A stretch of 64,000 nt of DNA, from the NCBI RefSeq assembly GCF_022965805.1, contig NC_133103.1:31931635-31995634 (forward strand). The letters run 5' to 3'. Numbering within the stretch: position 1 is the stretch's first letter; each line of letters opens with the position of its first letter. The notes beneath the pieces were generated by a model. That model was given only the letters and a program-made list of their open reading frames with translations. It was not told where the DNA came from and ran no database searches. Shown here one piece after another: positions 1-11,673 of this stretch. The DNA comes from Primulina eburnea (taxonomy: Eukaryota > Streptophyta > Magnoliopsida > Lamiales > Gesneriaceae). Position numbers and translations under genes: made by a program.

Positions 1-445
1 ACTTTACTTCTATCTGAGTTTCTGATGCATCTATCTGTTCAGAAAAAGCACTACCCCTTTCTGGAAGTCTCCGAGGCGGTATATCTGAATATTAAACAAA
101 TCAATACACAATCTGTATAATCTGTCTCAGCCCTCCTCTGATCATATACCTCTGATTCAGACTCGGTTCTGATTCAGTCTTGATAATTACATGCTGTAGT
201 CAACTCAGATAACAAACAACATGTAATAGGAAAAGCAATAAATCATGCTAGCACACATAATGTAAATCAACATTGCAATAAATCTCATGCTAGCAATCAC
301 ATGCAAGGAAAGAAAATTCAATCTACCCCGCTCATTCTCTTCTATCTCAGTCTAAAGAATCTATCAACTCTGACTATCTCAGTCTAAAGGATCTATCGCT
401 CTGATTATCTCCTCATAAAGGATCTATCGCTCTGATACCACCTGC
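1..445 (-). mobile_element. Element B: 5' leader and first codons of gag (Ty3/gypsy)
   Basis: On the minus strand this is the segment between the 5' LTR and gag of a chromovirus closely related to E: it aligns base for base with much of 28142-28590. From high to low coordinates it holds the primer site, two to three degenerate copies of a roughly 33-nt repeat (about 345-440), a candidate splice acceptor (AG at 194-195) and the gag start. Where relative D reads ATGCCG at the gag start, B reads ATACCG (about 78-83), so the normal start codon is missing; E has the same change. The rest of the element lies left of the window. Confidence 0.85.
429..440 (-). other. Primer-binding site of B (tRNA-iMet)
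   Basis: The minus strand reads TGGTATCAGAGC five bases after the LTR end. It is complementary to the 3' end of plant initiator tRNA-Met, which primes minus-strand DNA synthesis in most plant LTR retrotransposons. Confidence 0.9.
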
Positions 446-2191
446 TGTGGGGACCCGGACGCTGATCTTCTTCATAATCATCTTTGGGATTTAAATATCA
501 ATTAAGATAAAACAGGGTCTAAAAATTTTTCTTTTTAAAATACAGTGCGGAAAGTAATGGCAATCTACATAAAATACATATCTGTATAAAACTACATCTC
601 AGTAGAGAAGTACAATACTGTACAACCTAAATCTAAGGTTCAAATACTAATTTCAAGTATTAAAATCAAATCTACTCTAAGTCCGGAATCACCACGCTAA
701 ATTCGTCTTCTCTCGTCGTCTTCTTGACCCTGATCCTGCCCCACCTGTTGTCATGCACACATACAAAACAAAACAACAGCCGGATAACTCCGGTGAGAAT
801 AAATCCCAGTATAAAGCATGGTAAACATGTATATACACATAAGGATTCATGGAACAGGCTGTCATGAATAAAAGCAAAGACAATAGTTATAGATTTCATC
901 ATCTATGAACTCTCATCTAACTAAACATGCAATTCAAATCAGATAAACATGCATGTAAATAGTCTGAATCATGAAACATGCTGTCATGACTGAAAGTAAT
1001 AACAATAGGTTCCATAGTCTATGAACCCACTTCATCTACGCATGCTGTTCTAATCAAATCATGTCTAGACTTGACTCAACTATAACTCTAGGGATCCCGG
1101 GGGTGAATAAGACGTCACTGGCTGTCACCTACCCAACCACTCGGGGCGACTGTACGTCTTATTCCTAGACTTCGGTCCGAGCTGTATCGACGGCTGGCAA
1201 TAGGAGTAATGGCTACTCCTAAGTTGAGATACACCGAACGTCTAGAAGTCTGACAATGGCTGTCAAGACTTTCCTATCTTAAATGCAATGAATAACAATC
1301 TGTAAACAAAGCATAATCATATTCATAACTGAATATCACAATTATCTTACATGCTTGAATACAATTCTATAATCAAAGCATAATCAGGTAACAATATAAA
1401 CAATAATCTAGTATGTGATTTTTATTGGGAAACTCAAATTAATCTAATTTGAGTTATGCTTCCCGAATATCACATGAATTATACATTTGTCGTCCCCGTC
1501 TGAGGAAGACGAAGTCTTGAAGTCCAATCTGTCCATATCCGATCTGACATGACAATATAAATACACTGTATCAATGTGTAACTCAAAACACAATCTGTTC
1601 TGATCAATACTCCACTCAGTACAAAATCTGATCAATATCTGAACAAAATACATTATGAGTCGTATCAATAATATCCCGATATAATCTAAATCATATCTGA
1701 ATCTGATTAATCTGTTCCAGCATATGAATATCTAACAAATACATCTTCAGAGATGCTGAAATACAAAACACCGACATACGATATTCTTTCTTTGATCTGA
1801 CTTCACATATCTACTGAATAATCTATCCAGACATACAAGAATAATCATCCTAGTGTTTAATCTAAATCAATATCTTCTGAAAATCATCACAATTGTATAA
1901 ACAGTCTGTTCTTAAATCTGACTTCGATTATACAATACTTACTGTAGCAGAAACACTATATCTGAATCCCATGCAATTCTAGCAACATCATATTTCCAAA
2001 ACACTGCAAAACGTAATAAAACTTACGTCCTTGTGTAGCTCTAGTCGAGAGGAGTTCAGAACTAAAGTCGGATTCGAATTCTGCTACACTGTTTCTTCGT
2101 AAATCCAGTTCCAACGCAAAGAGGAAAGTTTCTCTCTCTAAGCTGTCGATTTCCCTTGAAAAACTGAGAGGAAGACACGACTTCCCTTCCT

Positions 2192-2198
2192 ATATATA
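2192..2198 (-). promoter_or_regulatory. TATA box in the LTR of B
   Basis: TATATATAGG on the minus strand lies about 47 bp downstream of the palindrome array. It is the only clear TATA box in this part of U3 and is followed by a CT-rich leader. Confidence 0.6.
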
Positions 2199-2244
2199 CT
2201 ACATGCATGTACAAAAACGTGGCATATTTTCCGCATTGCACATC

Positions 2245-2476
2245 ACACCGCGGGTGCGGTCCCTGCAGCACCGCGGGTGCGCTTCAGTCTCGGCAATTCT
2301 ATCTAAAATGCACAATTCATGACCGCGGGTGCGGCTCTTCCAATACCGCGGGTGCGGTCTGGCACCGCGGGTGCGGTGTATGCAAGACCGCGGGTGCGGT
2401 CTTGCTTCACCCAAAATTCCTACCCTACTGGACTTACACCGCGGGTGCGGTGTAAACAAGGGCGCGGGTGCAGTCT
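2245..2476 (-). repeat. Palindrome array (ACCGCACCCGCGGT type) in U3 of B
   Basis: About eight copies of CCGCGGGTGCGG (plus-strand view) lie in otherwise AT-rich LTR sequence. Each copy is an interrupted palindrome, ACCGC-ACCC-GCGGT. Copies tend to come in pairs roughly 24-30 bp apart. The spacers are not conserved, which argues that the motif itself is being maintained. Confidence 0.85.
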
Positions 2477-2604
2477 TGCACGTTCTGAAAAATTATATTT
2501 TGCTCCGAGCAACATCCCATAATCTTATCTGATCAATTCTACAAGTCTTGGGATATTTCAGTAATCTTGTCTGATCAATTCTACGACAATTCTGGGGCAT
2601 TACA

Positions 2605-3800
2605 TCCTTTCTCTTCAGCTGAGATCACCGAGGAAGAGAGAGGTTAAGAAGAAGGAAAGCTTTTCACTTTTGAAGCTAGATTGTGCAAGAATTTCTCACC
2701 CAAAGTTTGATTCGATTGCGGTTTTGAGCTACTATCATCAAGAGCTACAAGGTGATGTAAGTTTCCTGCAATTTCTTTATGATTTGAGATATGATGATTA
2801 GGGAAATTCAGATATGAGCTGTGTTATGTGTTCTTGGCATGTTGAATATTGTAGAAGTGCAATCGAAATGATTTTCGGATATCATATGAGTAGGTGTCGA
2901 TTTTCAGTATATCATGTGGGAATTATTCAGACTTTCAGAATTGGAAAGGAGTTATGTTATTGATTATGAGTTGTGGATATAAATTGAGGATTGTTAGAGT
3001 GATAGGTATTGATAAATCACGTCGTTATGCCGTCAAAAGTTATACCGAAACTCATTATTGATTGTATATGTGTTGATTGAGTTGGGGATTGATATTGTAT
3101 GTCTCCACATTGCCATTTCAGATTCAGCACACCTCACGTCGACATCGAGACCTAGACATCGATAAAGGTTTAGCGACAAGAAAGGTATAAGCTATGTTTG
3201 TTTGGGAAGCCACAACTCAAATAAGATATTATTTGAGTTCCCAACCAAAATCACATACTAGAATTATTGTATATATGGTAACATGTTTATGAATTGATTA
3301 TAGAGTTATATTCAAATCTTGTTACATGATTATGCTTTGATTATAGAATTGTATTCAAGAATGTAAGATCATTGTGATATTCAGATATGAATATGAGCAT
3401 GCTTTGTTACAGGTTGATAGTCATTGCATTTAAGATAGGAGAGTCGTTGACAGCCATTGTCAACTATCTAGATGTTCGGTGTATCTCAGCTTAGGAGCAG
3501 CCTTGACTCCTATTGCAGTCGTTGATACAGCTCAGACCGAAGTCTAGGAATAAGACGTACAGTCACCCCGAGGGGGAGGGTAGGTGACAGCCATTGACGT
3601 CTTATTCACACCGAGATCCCTAGAGTTCTAGTCGAGTCGAGTCCAGAAATGGTTTGATTCGCATTGCATTGCATGTTTATATGATTGTCATTCATAATAG
3701 CATGTTTCATGTTTAGATTGATTATATGCATGTATACATGTTTATACTGGGATTGGTTCTCACCGGAGTTTCCGGCTGTTGTTATGTCTGTATGTGTGCA
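2605..3800 (+). repeat. Element A 5' LTR, middle segment
   Basis: This aligns at roughly 98% with 16975-18170 of A's 3' LTR. The left break is the insertion of B and the right break is the insertion of C. It contains R sequence: a donor-like site GAT/GTAAGT at 2757, an acceptor CATTTCAG ending at 3121, a 63-nt candidate exon at 3122-3184, and a second donor-like AAAG/GTATAA at 3185. U3 and the TATA box of this copy lie beyond B, left of the window. Confidence 0.9.
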
Positions 3801-5248
3801 TGTAGTGACCCGTTCCAGAATCACCTACTAATCAAAAACTAAGCATGCAATTAACCTAATTAATTATAATCAGAGATAACAGCGGAAATATGGCCAACAA
3901 CAATAGTTATACAACCCAATCGAAATCGAAGTCTAGACTAACTCAAAATGAAATATCCAGTACAACCATATCGAATCAAATGGAAAACACTGAAAACTAA
4001 ACCAACCAGCTACTCAACGTCCTCCTCCTGCTCCTCCTGAGCCATCCAACCTGAGGCCTGCCCCGTGGGAATGGGGTGTCCAAGAATAAACAAAACCGAG
4101 GACGTGAGCGATAAGAACGCCCAGTACAAAAGTATGAGTATACAAACCTATATGAAATGCACATGCTATGATATGATACCAGGGTAGTCAAGAAACAGGA
4201 ATCACAAAGGATCTCAAAATGCTCAGTCTAGAGGCGCCAAGTGGATAGTGCCGCGCGGTCCAACCTCTGGGTCACTGCATCCACTACAAGACAGACGTGG
4301 ACCTAAAATGTCCCGGACCACCGAAGCCCTCCCGACCCGTCGGCCACTGTGTACTCTCGGTGTCCATGCGTCCACAAGACAGGGCTGAGCGGCCCCAAGA
4401 TATAGCTTATCTCGAAAGAGATACAGCTCAACAGTAAAGGCTATCTCGAAGGAGATACGGCTCAACATGATATGCAATATGCATCATAACTCGTGACATA
4501 ATAGCATGCATCATATGACATATAACAATGCAGCAAATACTCATGCAACACATATATGAATGTATACTCAACCAGGATATCTCGGATAGTACTTTCGTAC
4601 CTCTATCACAGCAAGCCTAGCCTTACGCAACACCGCTAATCAGGTCTAGCACAAGCCTACGCATCAAAAGCATACTCAATCAATACTACCATGCTCGACT
4701 AGCAAAACCAGTACTCCCTAGTACTACCAAAGGTTTAGGGTTTACCTTCGTCCTTCGACAGCCCTTTGATGTCGATTGCCTTGAAACTCAGGCGCCGCTA
4801 CGCTACTACTCCTGGCAGCTCTTGGCTATCGCTCGACCAACAACTAACCCTAGAAACCTTCCAAATCCTCTCAACTATGAGGCAAAATCATGAATTGGCA
4901 AGTCACAAATGAGAAATCCGAGCACTATTTATAGGCCATGTTCGGATCCTCCGAACAACACTTCGGAACGTCCGAACGCTACGTGTCCATTGGCTCTTGA
5001 CAGCTCATGATCGGATCCTCCGATCATACACTTCGGACCGTCCGAACATGCATGGAAAATGACGTGTCGATCAACACTTGACACCTATGATCGGATTCAC
5101 CGAACTACACTTCGGATCGTCCGAACTCTTCGGTGCTTCCGAACCCTCTTCGGTCCGTCCGATCATGACCATAGCCAAAATTACACCTTAAACCTTCTTA
5201 ATCACCATTACTCCGTTAATTACCCAATTTGGAATTCGGGCTACTACA
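3801..5248 (-). repeat. 3' LTR of element C
   Basis: This 1448 bp LTR begins TGTAGTAGCCCG (minus strand, at 5248) and ends GGGTCACTACA (at 3801). It carries the palindrome array at 4940-5168 and a TATA box at 4925-4934, so U3 is only about 320 bp. The substitution noticed against the 5' LTR is near 4728 (ACCAAAG here, ACAAAAG at the matching site near 10845). Confidence 0.97.
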
Positions 5249-5266
5249 TTCTCCCCCCCTTAAAAG
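5249..5266 (-). other. Polypurine tract of element C
   Basis: The minus strand reads TTTTAAGGGGGGGAGAA directly before the 3' LTR, the usual primer for plus-strand synthesis. It is preceded by GAGGACGAAAT, a motif also found just before the tract in A, D, E, F and I (with small changes). Confidence 0.9.
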
Positions 5267-5398
5267 ATTTCGTCCTCGAAATCAGGCTTAGAGAATGAAC
5301 AAAACGAAATAACAACATCATTAATACATCTCAATTGTTGTTGAATACAACTGATACTATGATTACAACTGAAAACACAAACTTATACAAAGCACAAC

Positions 5399-8300
5399 TC
5401 AAAAGAGCTCTGGATGCTCCGAACGCATACGACTCTCTAACTCCCAAGTGGCTTCTTCAGTGCCTCGACGCTGCCACTGCACTAAGACAAGAGGAATGAT
5501 CTTATTCCGCAACACCTTATCTTTGCGATCTAGAATCTGAACTGGTCGCTCCACGTAAGACAAATCCGTATCAAGTTGAACTTCAGATGGATGTAAGATG
5601 TGCGACTCATCTGCTACATAACGTCTCAACAAGGATACGTGGAACACATCATGAATACTTGATAGGTACGGCGGCAACGCAAGTCTGTAAGCTAAATCTC
5701 CCACACATTCCAGTATCTCGAATGGACCAATAAATCTCGGAGACAGCTTACCCTTGAGACCAAATCTCAAAATCCTGCGAAAAGGCGAAACTCGGAGAAA
5801 CACCTTCTCACCTGGCTGAAAATGAAGAGGTCGACGCTTTGTGTTCGCATAACTAGCCTGTCGATCCTGAGCAGTTTTATCCGCTTCTTGATTACTGTAA
5901 CCTTATCTATAGCCTGCTGGACTAACTCCGGTCCCTCTACCTGTCGTTCCCCGACTTCATCCCAGAATAATGGAGTACGACAACGTCGCCCGTACAACGC
6001 CTCAAATGGTGCCATACCAATACTACGATGATAGCTGTTGTTGTACGCGAACTCAATCAAAGGCAAATGATCCTGCCAAGCGGGTCCGAAATCCATAACA
6101 CAGGCTCGCAACATATCCTCAAGCGTACGGATAGTCCTCTCTGATTGACCGTCAGTCTCCGGATGATAAGCAGTACTCAGACTCAGTGTAGTACCCAAAG
6201 CTGACTGGAAACTACCCCAAAACCGTGAGGTAAAACGAGGATCTCTGTCACTAACAATACTGACAGGCACTCCATGCAAACGTACAATCTCCTGAATGTA
6301 CAATCGAGCCATACGATCGAAAGTGAAATCACGATTATACGGCAGAAAATGAGCAGATTTGGTGAGTCGATCCACCACTACCCAGATAGCATCGCTGTTC
6401 CTCGAAGATAATGGCAAGTGAGTAATGAAATCCATCGTAATATGCTCCCACTTCCATTCTGGAATAGGTAAGTTCAACAACAATCCTCCCGGTCGACGGT
6501 GCTCTGCCTTAACCTGCTGGCAAACTAGACACTTGGAGACAAACTGATACACGCTGCGCTTCATCCCTTTCCACCAAAACCGCATCCTCAAGTCTCTATA
6601 CATCTTGTTGCTTCCTGGATGAACACTTAACTTGCTTCGATGCGCCTGAGACAATATCTCGTCCCTCAAAGTGTCATCCTCTGGTACTACAACCCGATTA
6701 GATAAGCACAGAAGACCATTGGACTGATAATGGAAATTGCTATCACCACCAACTAACCGAGCTAATCTCTGAGTCTTGAGATCAGACATCTGAGCTTCTC
6801 GAATCCGAGTGAACAAATTGGGCTCAGATAAAATGGTAGCAACACGAATGCTCTCCATACCTTTCCGATGCTTGAAGTTAAACCCCAACGAGCAACTATC
6901 CTGGATGGCACTAGTCATAGCACAAGTCTGAAGTGCAGAGGCTCTCACCTTGCGACTAAGCGCATCAGCTGTGAGATTCGCAGAACCTGGATGGTACTTG
7001 ATCTCGAAATCATAATCCTTCAGCAAATCCATCCAACGACGTTGCCTCATGTTCAACTCAGCCTGAGTGAACAGATATTTCAGACTCTTATGATCAGTAA
7101 AGATTTCAAACTGAACACCGTACAAATAATGACGCCAAATCTTCAGCGCAAACACAATAGCTGCCAATTCCAGATCATGAGTGGGATACTTCTCCTCGTG
7201 AGATTTCAGCTGTCTGGAAGCATAAGCAATCACATGACCGTTTTGCGTCAACACACACCCTAAGCCTTGAGTGGAGGCATCGGTGTAAACACTGAAACCA
7301 TCAGATCCTGACGGTAACGCCAAAACAGGTGCGGAAGTCAGAAGTCGACGAAGCTCTCTGAAACTATCTTCGCACTCGGATGACCACTCAAATGGAACAT
7401 CCCTCCGAGTAAGTTGCGTCAATGGTCTGGCTATCTGAGAGAAATTCACGATGAAGCGACGATAATACCCTGCCAGACCTAGAAAACTACGGATCTCAGC
7501 CACCGTCGTCGGACGTGACCAATTCAGCACTGCTTCAATCTTGCTGGGATCCACAGAAACTCCTTCCTTGGAAATCACATGACCAAGGAATACCACACGA
7601 TCAATCCAGAACTCGCACTTACTCAGCTTAGCATACAATTGCTTCTCGCGAAGAATCTGCAACACAATCCTCAAGTGTTGGGCATGCTCTTCCACACTGT
7701 GGGAATAGATCAAGATATCGTCAATGAAAACCACCACAAACTGATCCAGAAAATCTCGGAAGACTCGGTTCATCAGATCCATGAACACCGCTGGCGCATT
7801 CGTCAATCCGAATGGCATAACTAGAAACTCGTAATGCCCATAACGAGTACGAAATGCAGTCTTGGAAATATCATCATCTCTGACTCTCATCTGATGATAA
7901 CCCGATCGCAAGTCGATCTTGGAGTAAACAGAAGTACCCTGAAGCTGATCGAACAAGTCATCAATACGGGGTAAAGGGTACTTGTTTTTGATCGTCACCC
8001 GATTCAGCTGGCGATAATCAATGCACAACCGCATCGATCCATCCTTCTTCTTGACAAACAAGACTGGAGCTCCCCAAGGCGAAACACTCGGGCGAATATA
8101 ACCCTTATCAAGAAGATCCTGCAATTGCTGCTTCAGCTCTCTCATCTCTGACGGAGCAAGACGATAGGGGGCACGAGAAATCGGTGCAGTCCCTGGCATT
8201 AAATCTATGCCAAATTCCACCTCTCTAACCGGAGGAAAACCAGGAATCTCATCTGGGAAAACATCAGGAAATTCACAAACCACTGGAATATCCTCTAGAC

Positions 8301-9819
8301 CAACACTACCTGTGGATGAATCAATCGCATAGATGAGGTAGCCTTCCCCGCCCGACTCTAAAGCACGACAGGCTTTCAGAGCAGATACCACTGGCATCGG
8401 AGGTCGCGCTCCCTCACCATAGAAAAACCAACTAGAGCTTTCAGTCGTACGAAACTGAACAAGCTTCTGGTAACAATCCACAGTAGCTCGGTAGGTAGTC
8501 AATAAGTCTATACCCAAGATACAATCAAAATCTTCCATCTCTAGGATCATAAGATTCGCAGTCAACTCGTTACCCTCAAAATCTAAGGGACAACCCATCA
8601 CTAGACGCTTTGCTAACACCGAATGACCAATCGGAGTAGAAACAGAAAGAATGACGTCTAGAGAAACATAGGGTAACCTATGACGCTTAACAAATCGTGC
8701 AGAAATGAAGGAATGAGAGGCTCCTGTATCAATAAGAACAAAAGCAGGAATACCGCATAAATGAAAAGTACCTGCTATGACTCTCTCCGTCTCATCTGCA
8801 GCCTGATCCTGGTTCAGCACAAAAACCTGACCTTGGGAACGAGGTCGAAGATTCGAACTACCCACTGCCTGACCCTGCCTCCTCTGCTGAACAGTCGTCT
8901 GAGATCCAGAACCGGATCCTGCTCCACCTCGCAACTGAGGACAATTCTTCTTAATATGCCCCATCTCTCCGCACTGATAACAAGCTCCTGCGGCTACTCG
9001 GCATTGCTCCGATGGATGGTTCTTCCCACAATGCGCACAAGACTCCTTCTTCTTACCAAAGCGGAAAACACCACTAGATCGAGATCCAGATCCAGAAGAA
9101 GATGAACCAGATTTCTTGAATGACTGAGATCGAGGCCTCAAAGTACTCGGAGGTCTAGAAGAAGAAAGAATAGCCCTACCACGCTGGAGACTGATCTCTG
9201 CCTGGCGACACCGGTTCACTAACCCATCATAAGAAGTAGGATTATCACAGACAGTGACTCGATCAAAGATCTCCTGATTAAGGCCCTGGAGGAAATGATC
9301 ATACTTGGCCTCAGAACTGCCACTGATATGAGGAGCGAAGGGTAACAACTCAAAGAATTTCTGCTGATACTCATCAACAGACATACTCCCCTGCTTAAGG
9401 TTCAGGAGCTCAATCGTCTTGGCCTGGCGAAGGGCTGGAGGAAAGTACAGCTGCATGAACGCTGCACGGAAATCGACCCAAGTCGCTCTACCCTGCGACT
9501 GAACTATCGGCGCAGAAGTCGATCGCCACCACCTGCGAGCACGGCCCTCGAGAAGAAAACTAAGGGTCTCCATCTTCTGCTCATCGGTGCACTGGAATGC
9601 GCGGAAACAACTCTCCATGCGCTCTAACCAATCCTCCGCATCATCGGGAGTCTCACCGCCAACTAAAGGCTTAGGCTCCATCTGCATGAAACGATGCATA
9701 TCGAAACGCCTAGGACCATCCCGACGATGACGATGCTCACGATGACGTCTATGATCGTCCTGGTCACCCCATCGACCTACACTCCCCTGACTACTCCCGT
9801 CATCAAAATGGTCAGCCAT
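5399..9819 (-). pseudogene. Gag-Pol polyprotein of element C, one frameshift
   Basis: This reads as a single Gag-Pol of about 1470 residues. I take the start at 9819 (MADHFDDG) because the upstream in-frame ATG at 9870 adds a hydrophobic, non-gag-like stretch. Order: gag capsid region; CCHC zinc knuckle [14 protein letters not shown]; aspartic protease DTGASHSF near 8728; reverse transcriptase with catalytic FIDD near 7720; RNase H (TDAS); integrase with HHCC finger near 6640 and the D-D-E core ([16 protein letters not shown]); and a chromodomain-like C terminus (EEATWE) at 5400-5560. The reading frame breaks near 5875-5878, in a run of A (minus strand), where one base is missing relative to A and I. 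The integrase C-terminal tail and chromodomain are therefore in another frame (5399-5803). This is the only disruption I found. It could be a real lesion or a homopolymer sequencing error. Confidence 0.93.
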
Positions 9820-9901
9820 CGCTACAAGATAGAATAGGGAAAATGGTAAAATGGTCAACGGAAATCCCAAAACAGAATCTATATCCCAAAATCATACGCA
9901 T

Positions 9902-9913
9902 GCTCTGATACCA
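9902..9913 (-). other. Primer-binding site of C (tRNA-iMet)
   Basis: TGGTATCAGAGC on the minus strand, four bases inside the 5' LTR boundary. Confidence 0.93.
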
Positions 9914-11041
9914 TAAATGTAGTGACCCGTTCCAGAATCACCTACTAATCAAAAACTAAGCATGCAATTAACCTAATTAATTATAATCAGAGATAACAGC
10001 GGAAATATGGCCAACAACAATAGTTATACAACCCAATCGAAATCGAAGTCTAGACTAACTCAAAATGAAATATCCAGTACAACCATATCGAATCAAATGG
10101 AAAACACTGAAAACTAAACCAACCAGCTACTCAACGTCCTCCTCCTGCTCCTCCTGAGCCATCCAACCTGAGGCCTGCCCCGTGGGAATGGGGTGTCCAA
10201 GAATAAACAAAACCGAGGACGTGAGCGATAAGAACGCCCAGTACAAAAGTATGAGTATACAAACCTATATGAAATGCACATGCTATGATATGATACCAGG
10301 GTAGTCAAGAAACAGGAATCACAAAGGATCTCAAAATGCTCAGTCTAGAGGCGCCAAGTGGATAGTGCCGCGCGGTCCAACCTCTGGGTCACTGCATCCA
10401 CTACAAGACAGACGTGGACCTAAAATGTCCCGGACCACCGAAGCCCTCCCGACCCGTCGGCCACTGTGTACTCTCGGTGTCCATGCGTCCACAAGACAGG
10501 GCTGAGCGGCCCCAAGATATAGCTTATCTCGAAAGAGATACAGCTCAACAGTAAAGGCTATCTCGAAGGAGATACGGCTCAACATGATATGCAATATGCA
10601 TCATAACTCGTGACATAATAGCATGCATCATATGACATATAACAATGCAGCAAATACTCATGCAACACATATATGAATGTATACTCAACCAGGATATCTC
10701 GGATAGTACTTTCGTACCTCTATCACAGCAAGCCTAGCCTTACGCAACACCGCTAATCAGGTCTAGCACAAGCCTACGCATCAAAAGCATACTCAATCAA
10801 TACTACCATGCTCGACTAGCAAAACCAGTACTCCCTAGTACTACAAAAGGTTTAGGGTTTACCTTCGTCCTTCGACAGCCCTTTGATGTCGATTGCCTTG
10901 AAACTCAGGCGCCGCTACGCTACTACTCCTGGCAGCTCTTGGCTATCGCTCGACCAACAACTAACCCTAGAAACCTTCCAAATCCTCTCAACTATGAGGC
11001 AAAATCATGAATTGGCAAGTCACAAATGAGAAATCCGAGCA

Positions 11042-11051
11042 CTATTTATAG
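11042..11051 (-). promoter_or_regulatory. TATA box of element C
   Basis: CTATAAATAG on the minus strand is a close match to the plant TATA consensus. It lies only 5 bp downstream of the last palindrome. The same site in the 3' LTR is 4925-4934. Confidence 0.8.
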
Positions 11052-11056
11052 GCCAT

Positions 11057-11285
11057 GTTCGGATCCTCCGAACAACACTTCGGAACGTCCGAACGCTACG
11101 TGTCCATTGGCTCTTGACAGCTCATGATCGGATCCTCCGATCATACACTTCGGACCGTCCGAACATGCATGGAAAATGACGTGTCGATCAACACTTGACA
11201 CCTATGATCGGATTCACCGAACTACACTTCGGATCGTCCGAACTCTTCGGTGCTTCCGAACCCTCTTCGGTCCGTCCGATCATGA
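11057..11285 (-). repeat. Palindrome array (TTCGG..TCCGAA type) in U3 of C
   Basis: Seven or eight copies of interrupted palindromes such as GTTCGGATCCTCCGAAC, CTTCGGACCGTCCGAAC and GATCGGATCCTCCGATC lie in about 230 bp; 4940-5168 is the same array in the other LTR. The outer arms vary (GTTCGG or GATCGG) but arm complementarity is mostly kept. The sequence is unrelated to the arrays of A, B, D, F and H, although the position next to the TATA box is the same. Confidence 0.88.
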
Positions 11286-11365
11286 CCATAGCCAAAATTA
11301 CACCTTAAACCTTCTTAATCACCATTACTCCGTTAATTACCCAATTTGGAATTCGGGCTACTACA

Positions 11366-11668
11366 GTGCATAACAACAGGTGGGGCAGGATCTGGGTCAC
11401 GCAGAGGATGAGAGATGGACATAGCGTGGTGATCTCGGGCATAACAGAAGAACTAGTAGTTGTACCTTTCTTATGTACTGTATTTTATTACTAGTTGTTG
11501 AGAATGGATGAAACAAGACATATTGTACCTTATGTTTGTAATTTAAATAAAGAATTTATGTTGTTTATATACATTAGATCTAATGTTGAAAAGCGAAAAT
11601 TTGACCCACTTTTTATATTAATGATCCATTAAATCCCAAAGAAAAGAATTAGAGCCCGGGTCCCCACA
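11366..11668 (+). repeat. Element A 5' LTR, last segment
   Basis: This continues A's 5' LTR after C. The first five bases (GTGCA) are the target duplication. It contains the 3' arm of the R-region hairpin, a conserved purine-rich block beginning GTGGGGCAGGATC, an AATAAA at 11546-11551, and the LTR end GTCCCCACA at 11668. Confidence 0.93.
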
Positions 11669-11673
11669 ACAGG

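Larger units (their letters stand above)
446..2604 (-). repeat. 5' LTR of element B
   Basis: The LTR reads TGTAATGCCCC at its 5' end (2604) and GGGTCCCCACA at its 3' end (446). At 2159 bp it is of the E family. U3 holds a palindrome array at 2245-2476 and a TATA box at 2192-2198. R holds a splice-donor-like GGAC/GTAAGT at 2025-2027, a 59-nt block flanked by splice-site consensus at 1485-1543, and a hairpin at 744-779. The flank at 2605 begins with TCCTT, which matches the intact site in A at 16975, so this boundary is exact. The partner LTR is outside the window. Confidence 0.9.
3801..11365 (-). mobile_element. Element C: complete Ty3/gypsy chromovirus (Del/Tekay-like)
   Basis: This is a 7565 bp element on the minus strand: 5' LTR 9918-11365, primer site, gag-pol with chromodomain, polypurine tract, 3' LTR 3801-5248. 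It is flanked by the 5-bp duplication GTGCA (3796-3800 and 11366-11370), as expected of integrase. The two LTRs are the same length and I found a single substitution between them, so the insertion is recent. The target is the R region of A's 5' LTR. It is the best preserved element in the window, with one frameshift seen in gag-pol. Confidence 0.97.
9918..11365 (-). repeat. 5' LTR of element C
   Basis: This 1448 bp LTR is the promoter copy of C. It ends at the target duplication GTGCA. The TATA box is at 11042-11051 and the palindrome array at 11057-11285. Short ORFs inside it are identical in both LTRs simply because the LTRs are identical; none looks like a real gene. Confidence 0.97.

Noticed and set aside
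429..440. tRNA-Met gene fragments at several sites
   Set aside because: Each is only a 12-13 nt primer-binding site next to an LTR; no cloverleaf is present.
2199..2532. Open frames of repeated HPRC/RTRG or TAGAV residues
   Set aside because: They are translations of the GC-rich palindrome array in several frames on both strands, with no start context or protein pattern.
3997..4477. Two small conserved ORFs repeated at 10114-10594
   Set aside because: They lie in the two LTRs of C and are identical because the LTRs are; no codon bias, domain or conserved start was seen.
5399..5803. An envelope-like third ORF in C
   Set aside because: It is the frameshifted integrase tail and chromodomain; no signal peptide or membrane segment is present.
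8761..9105. Plus-strand ORFs opposite gag-pol of C (also 6868-7263, 7579-7824)
   Set aside because: Antisense shadows of the strong minus-strand Gag-Pol reading frame.
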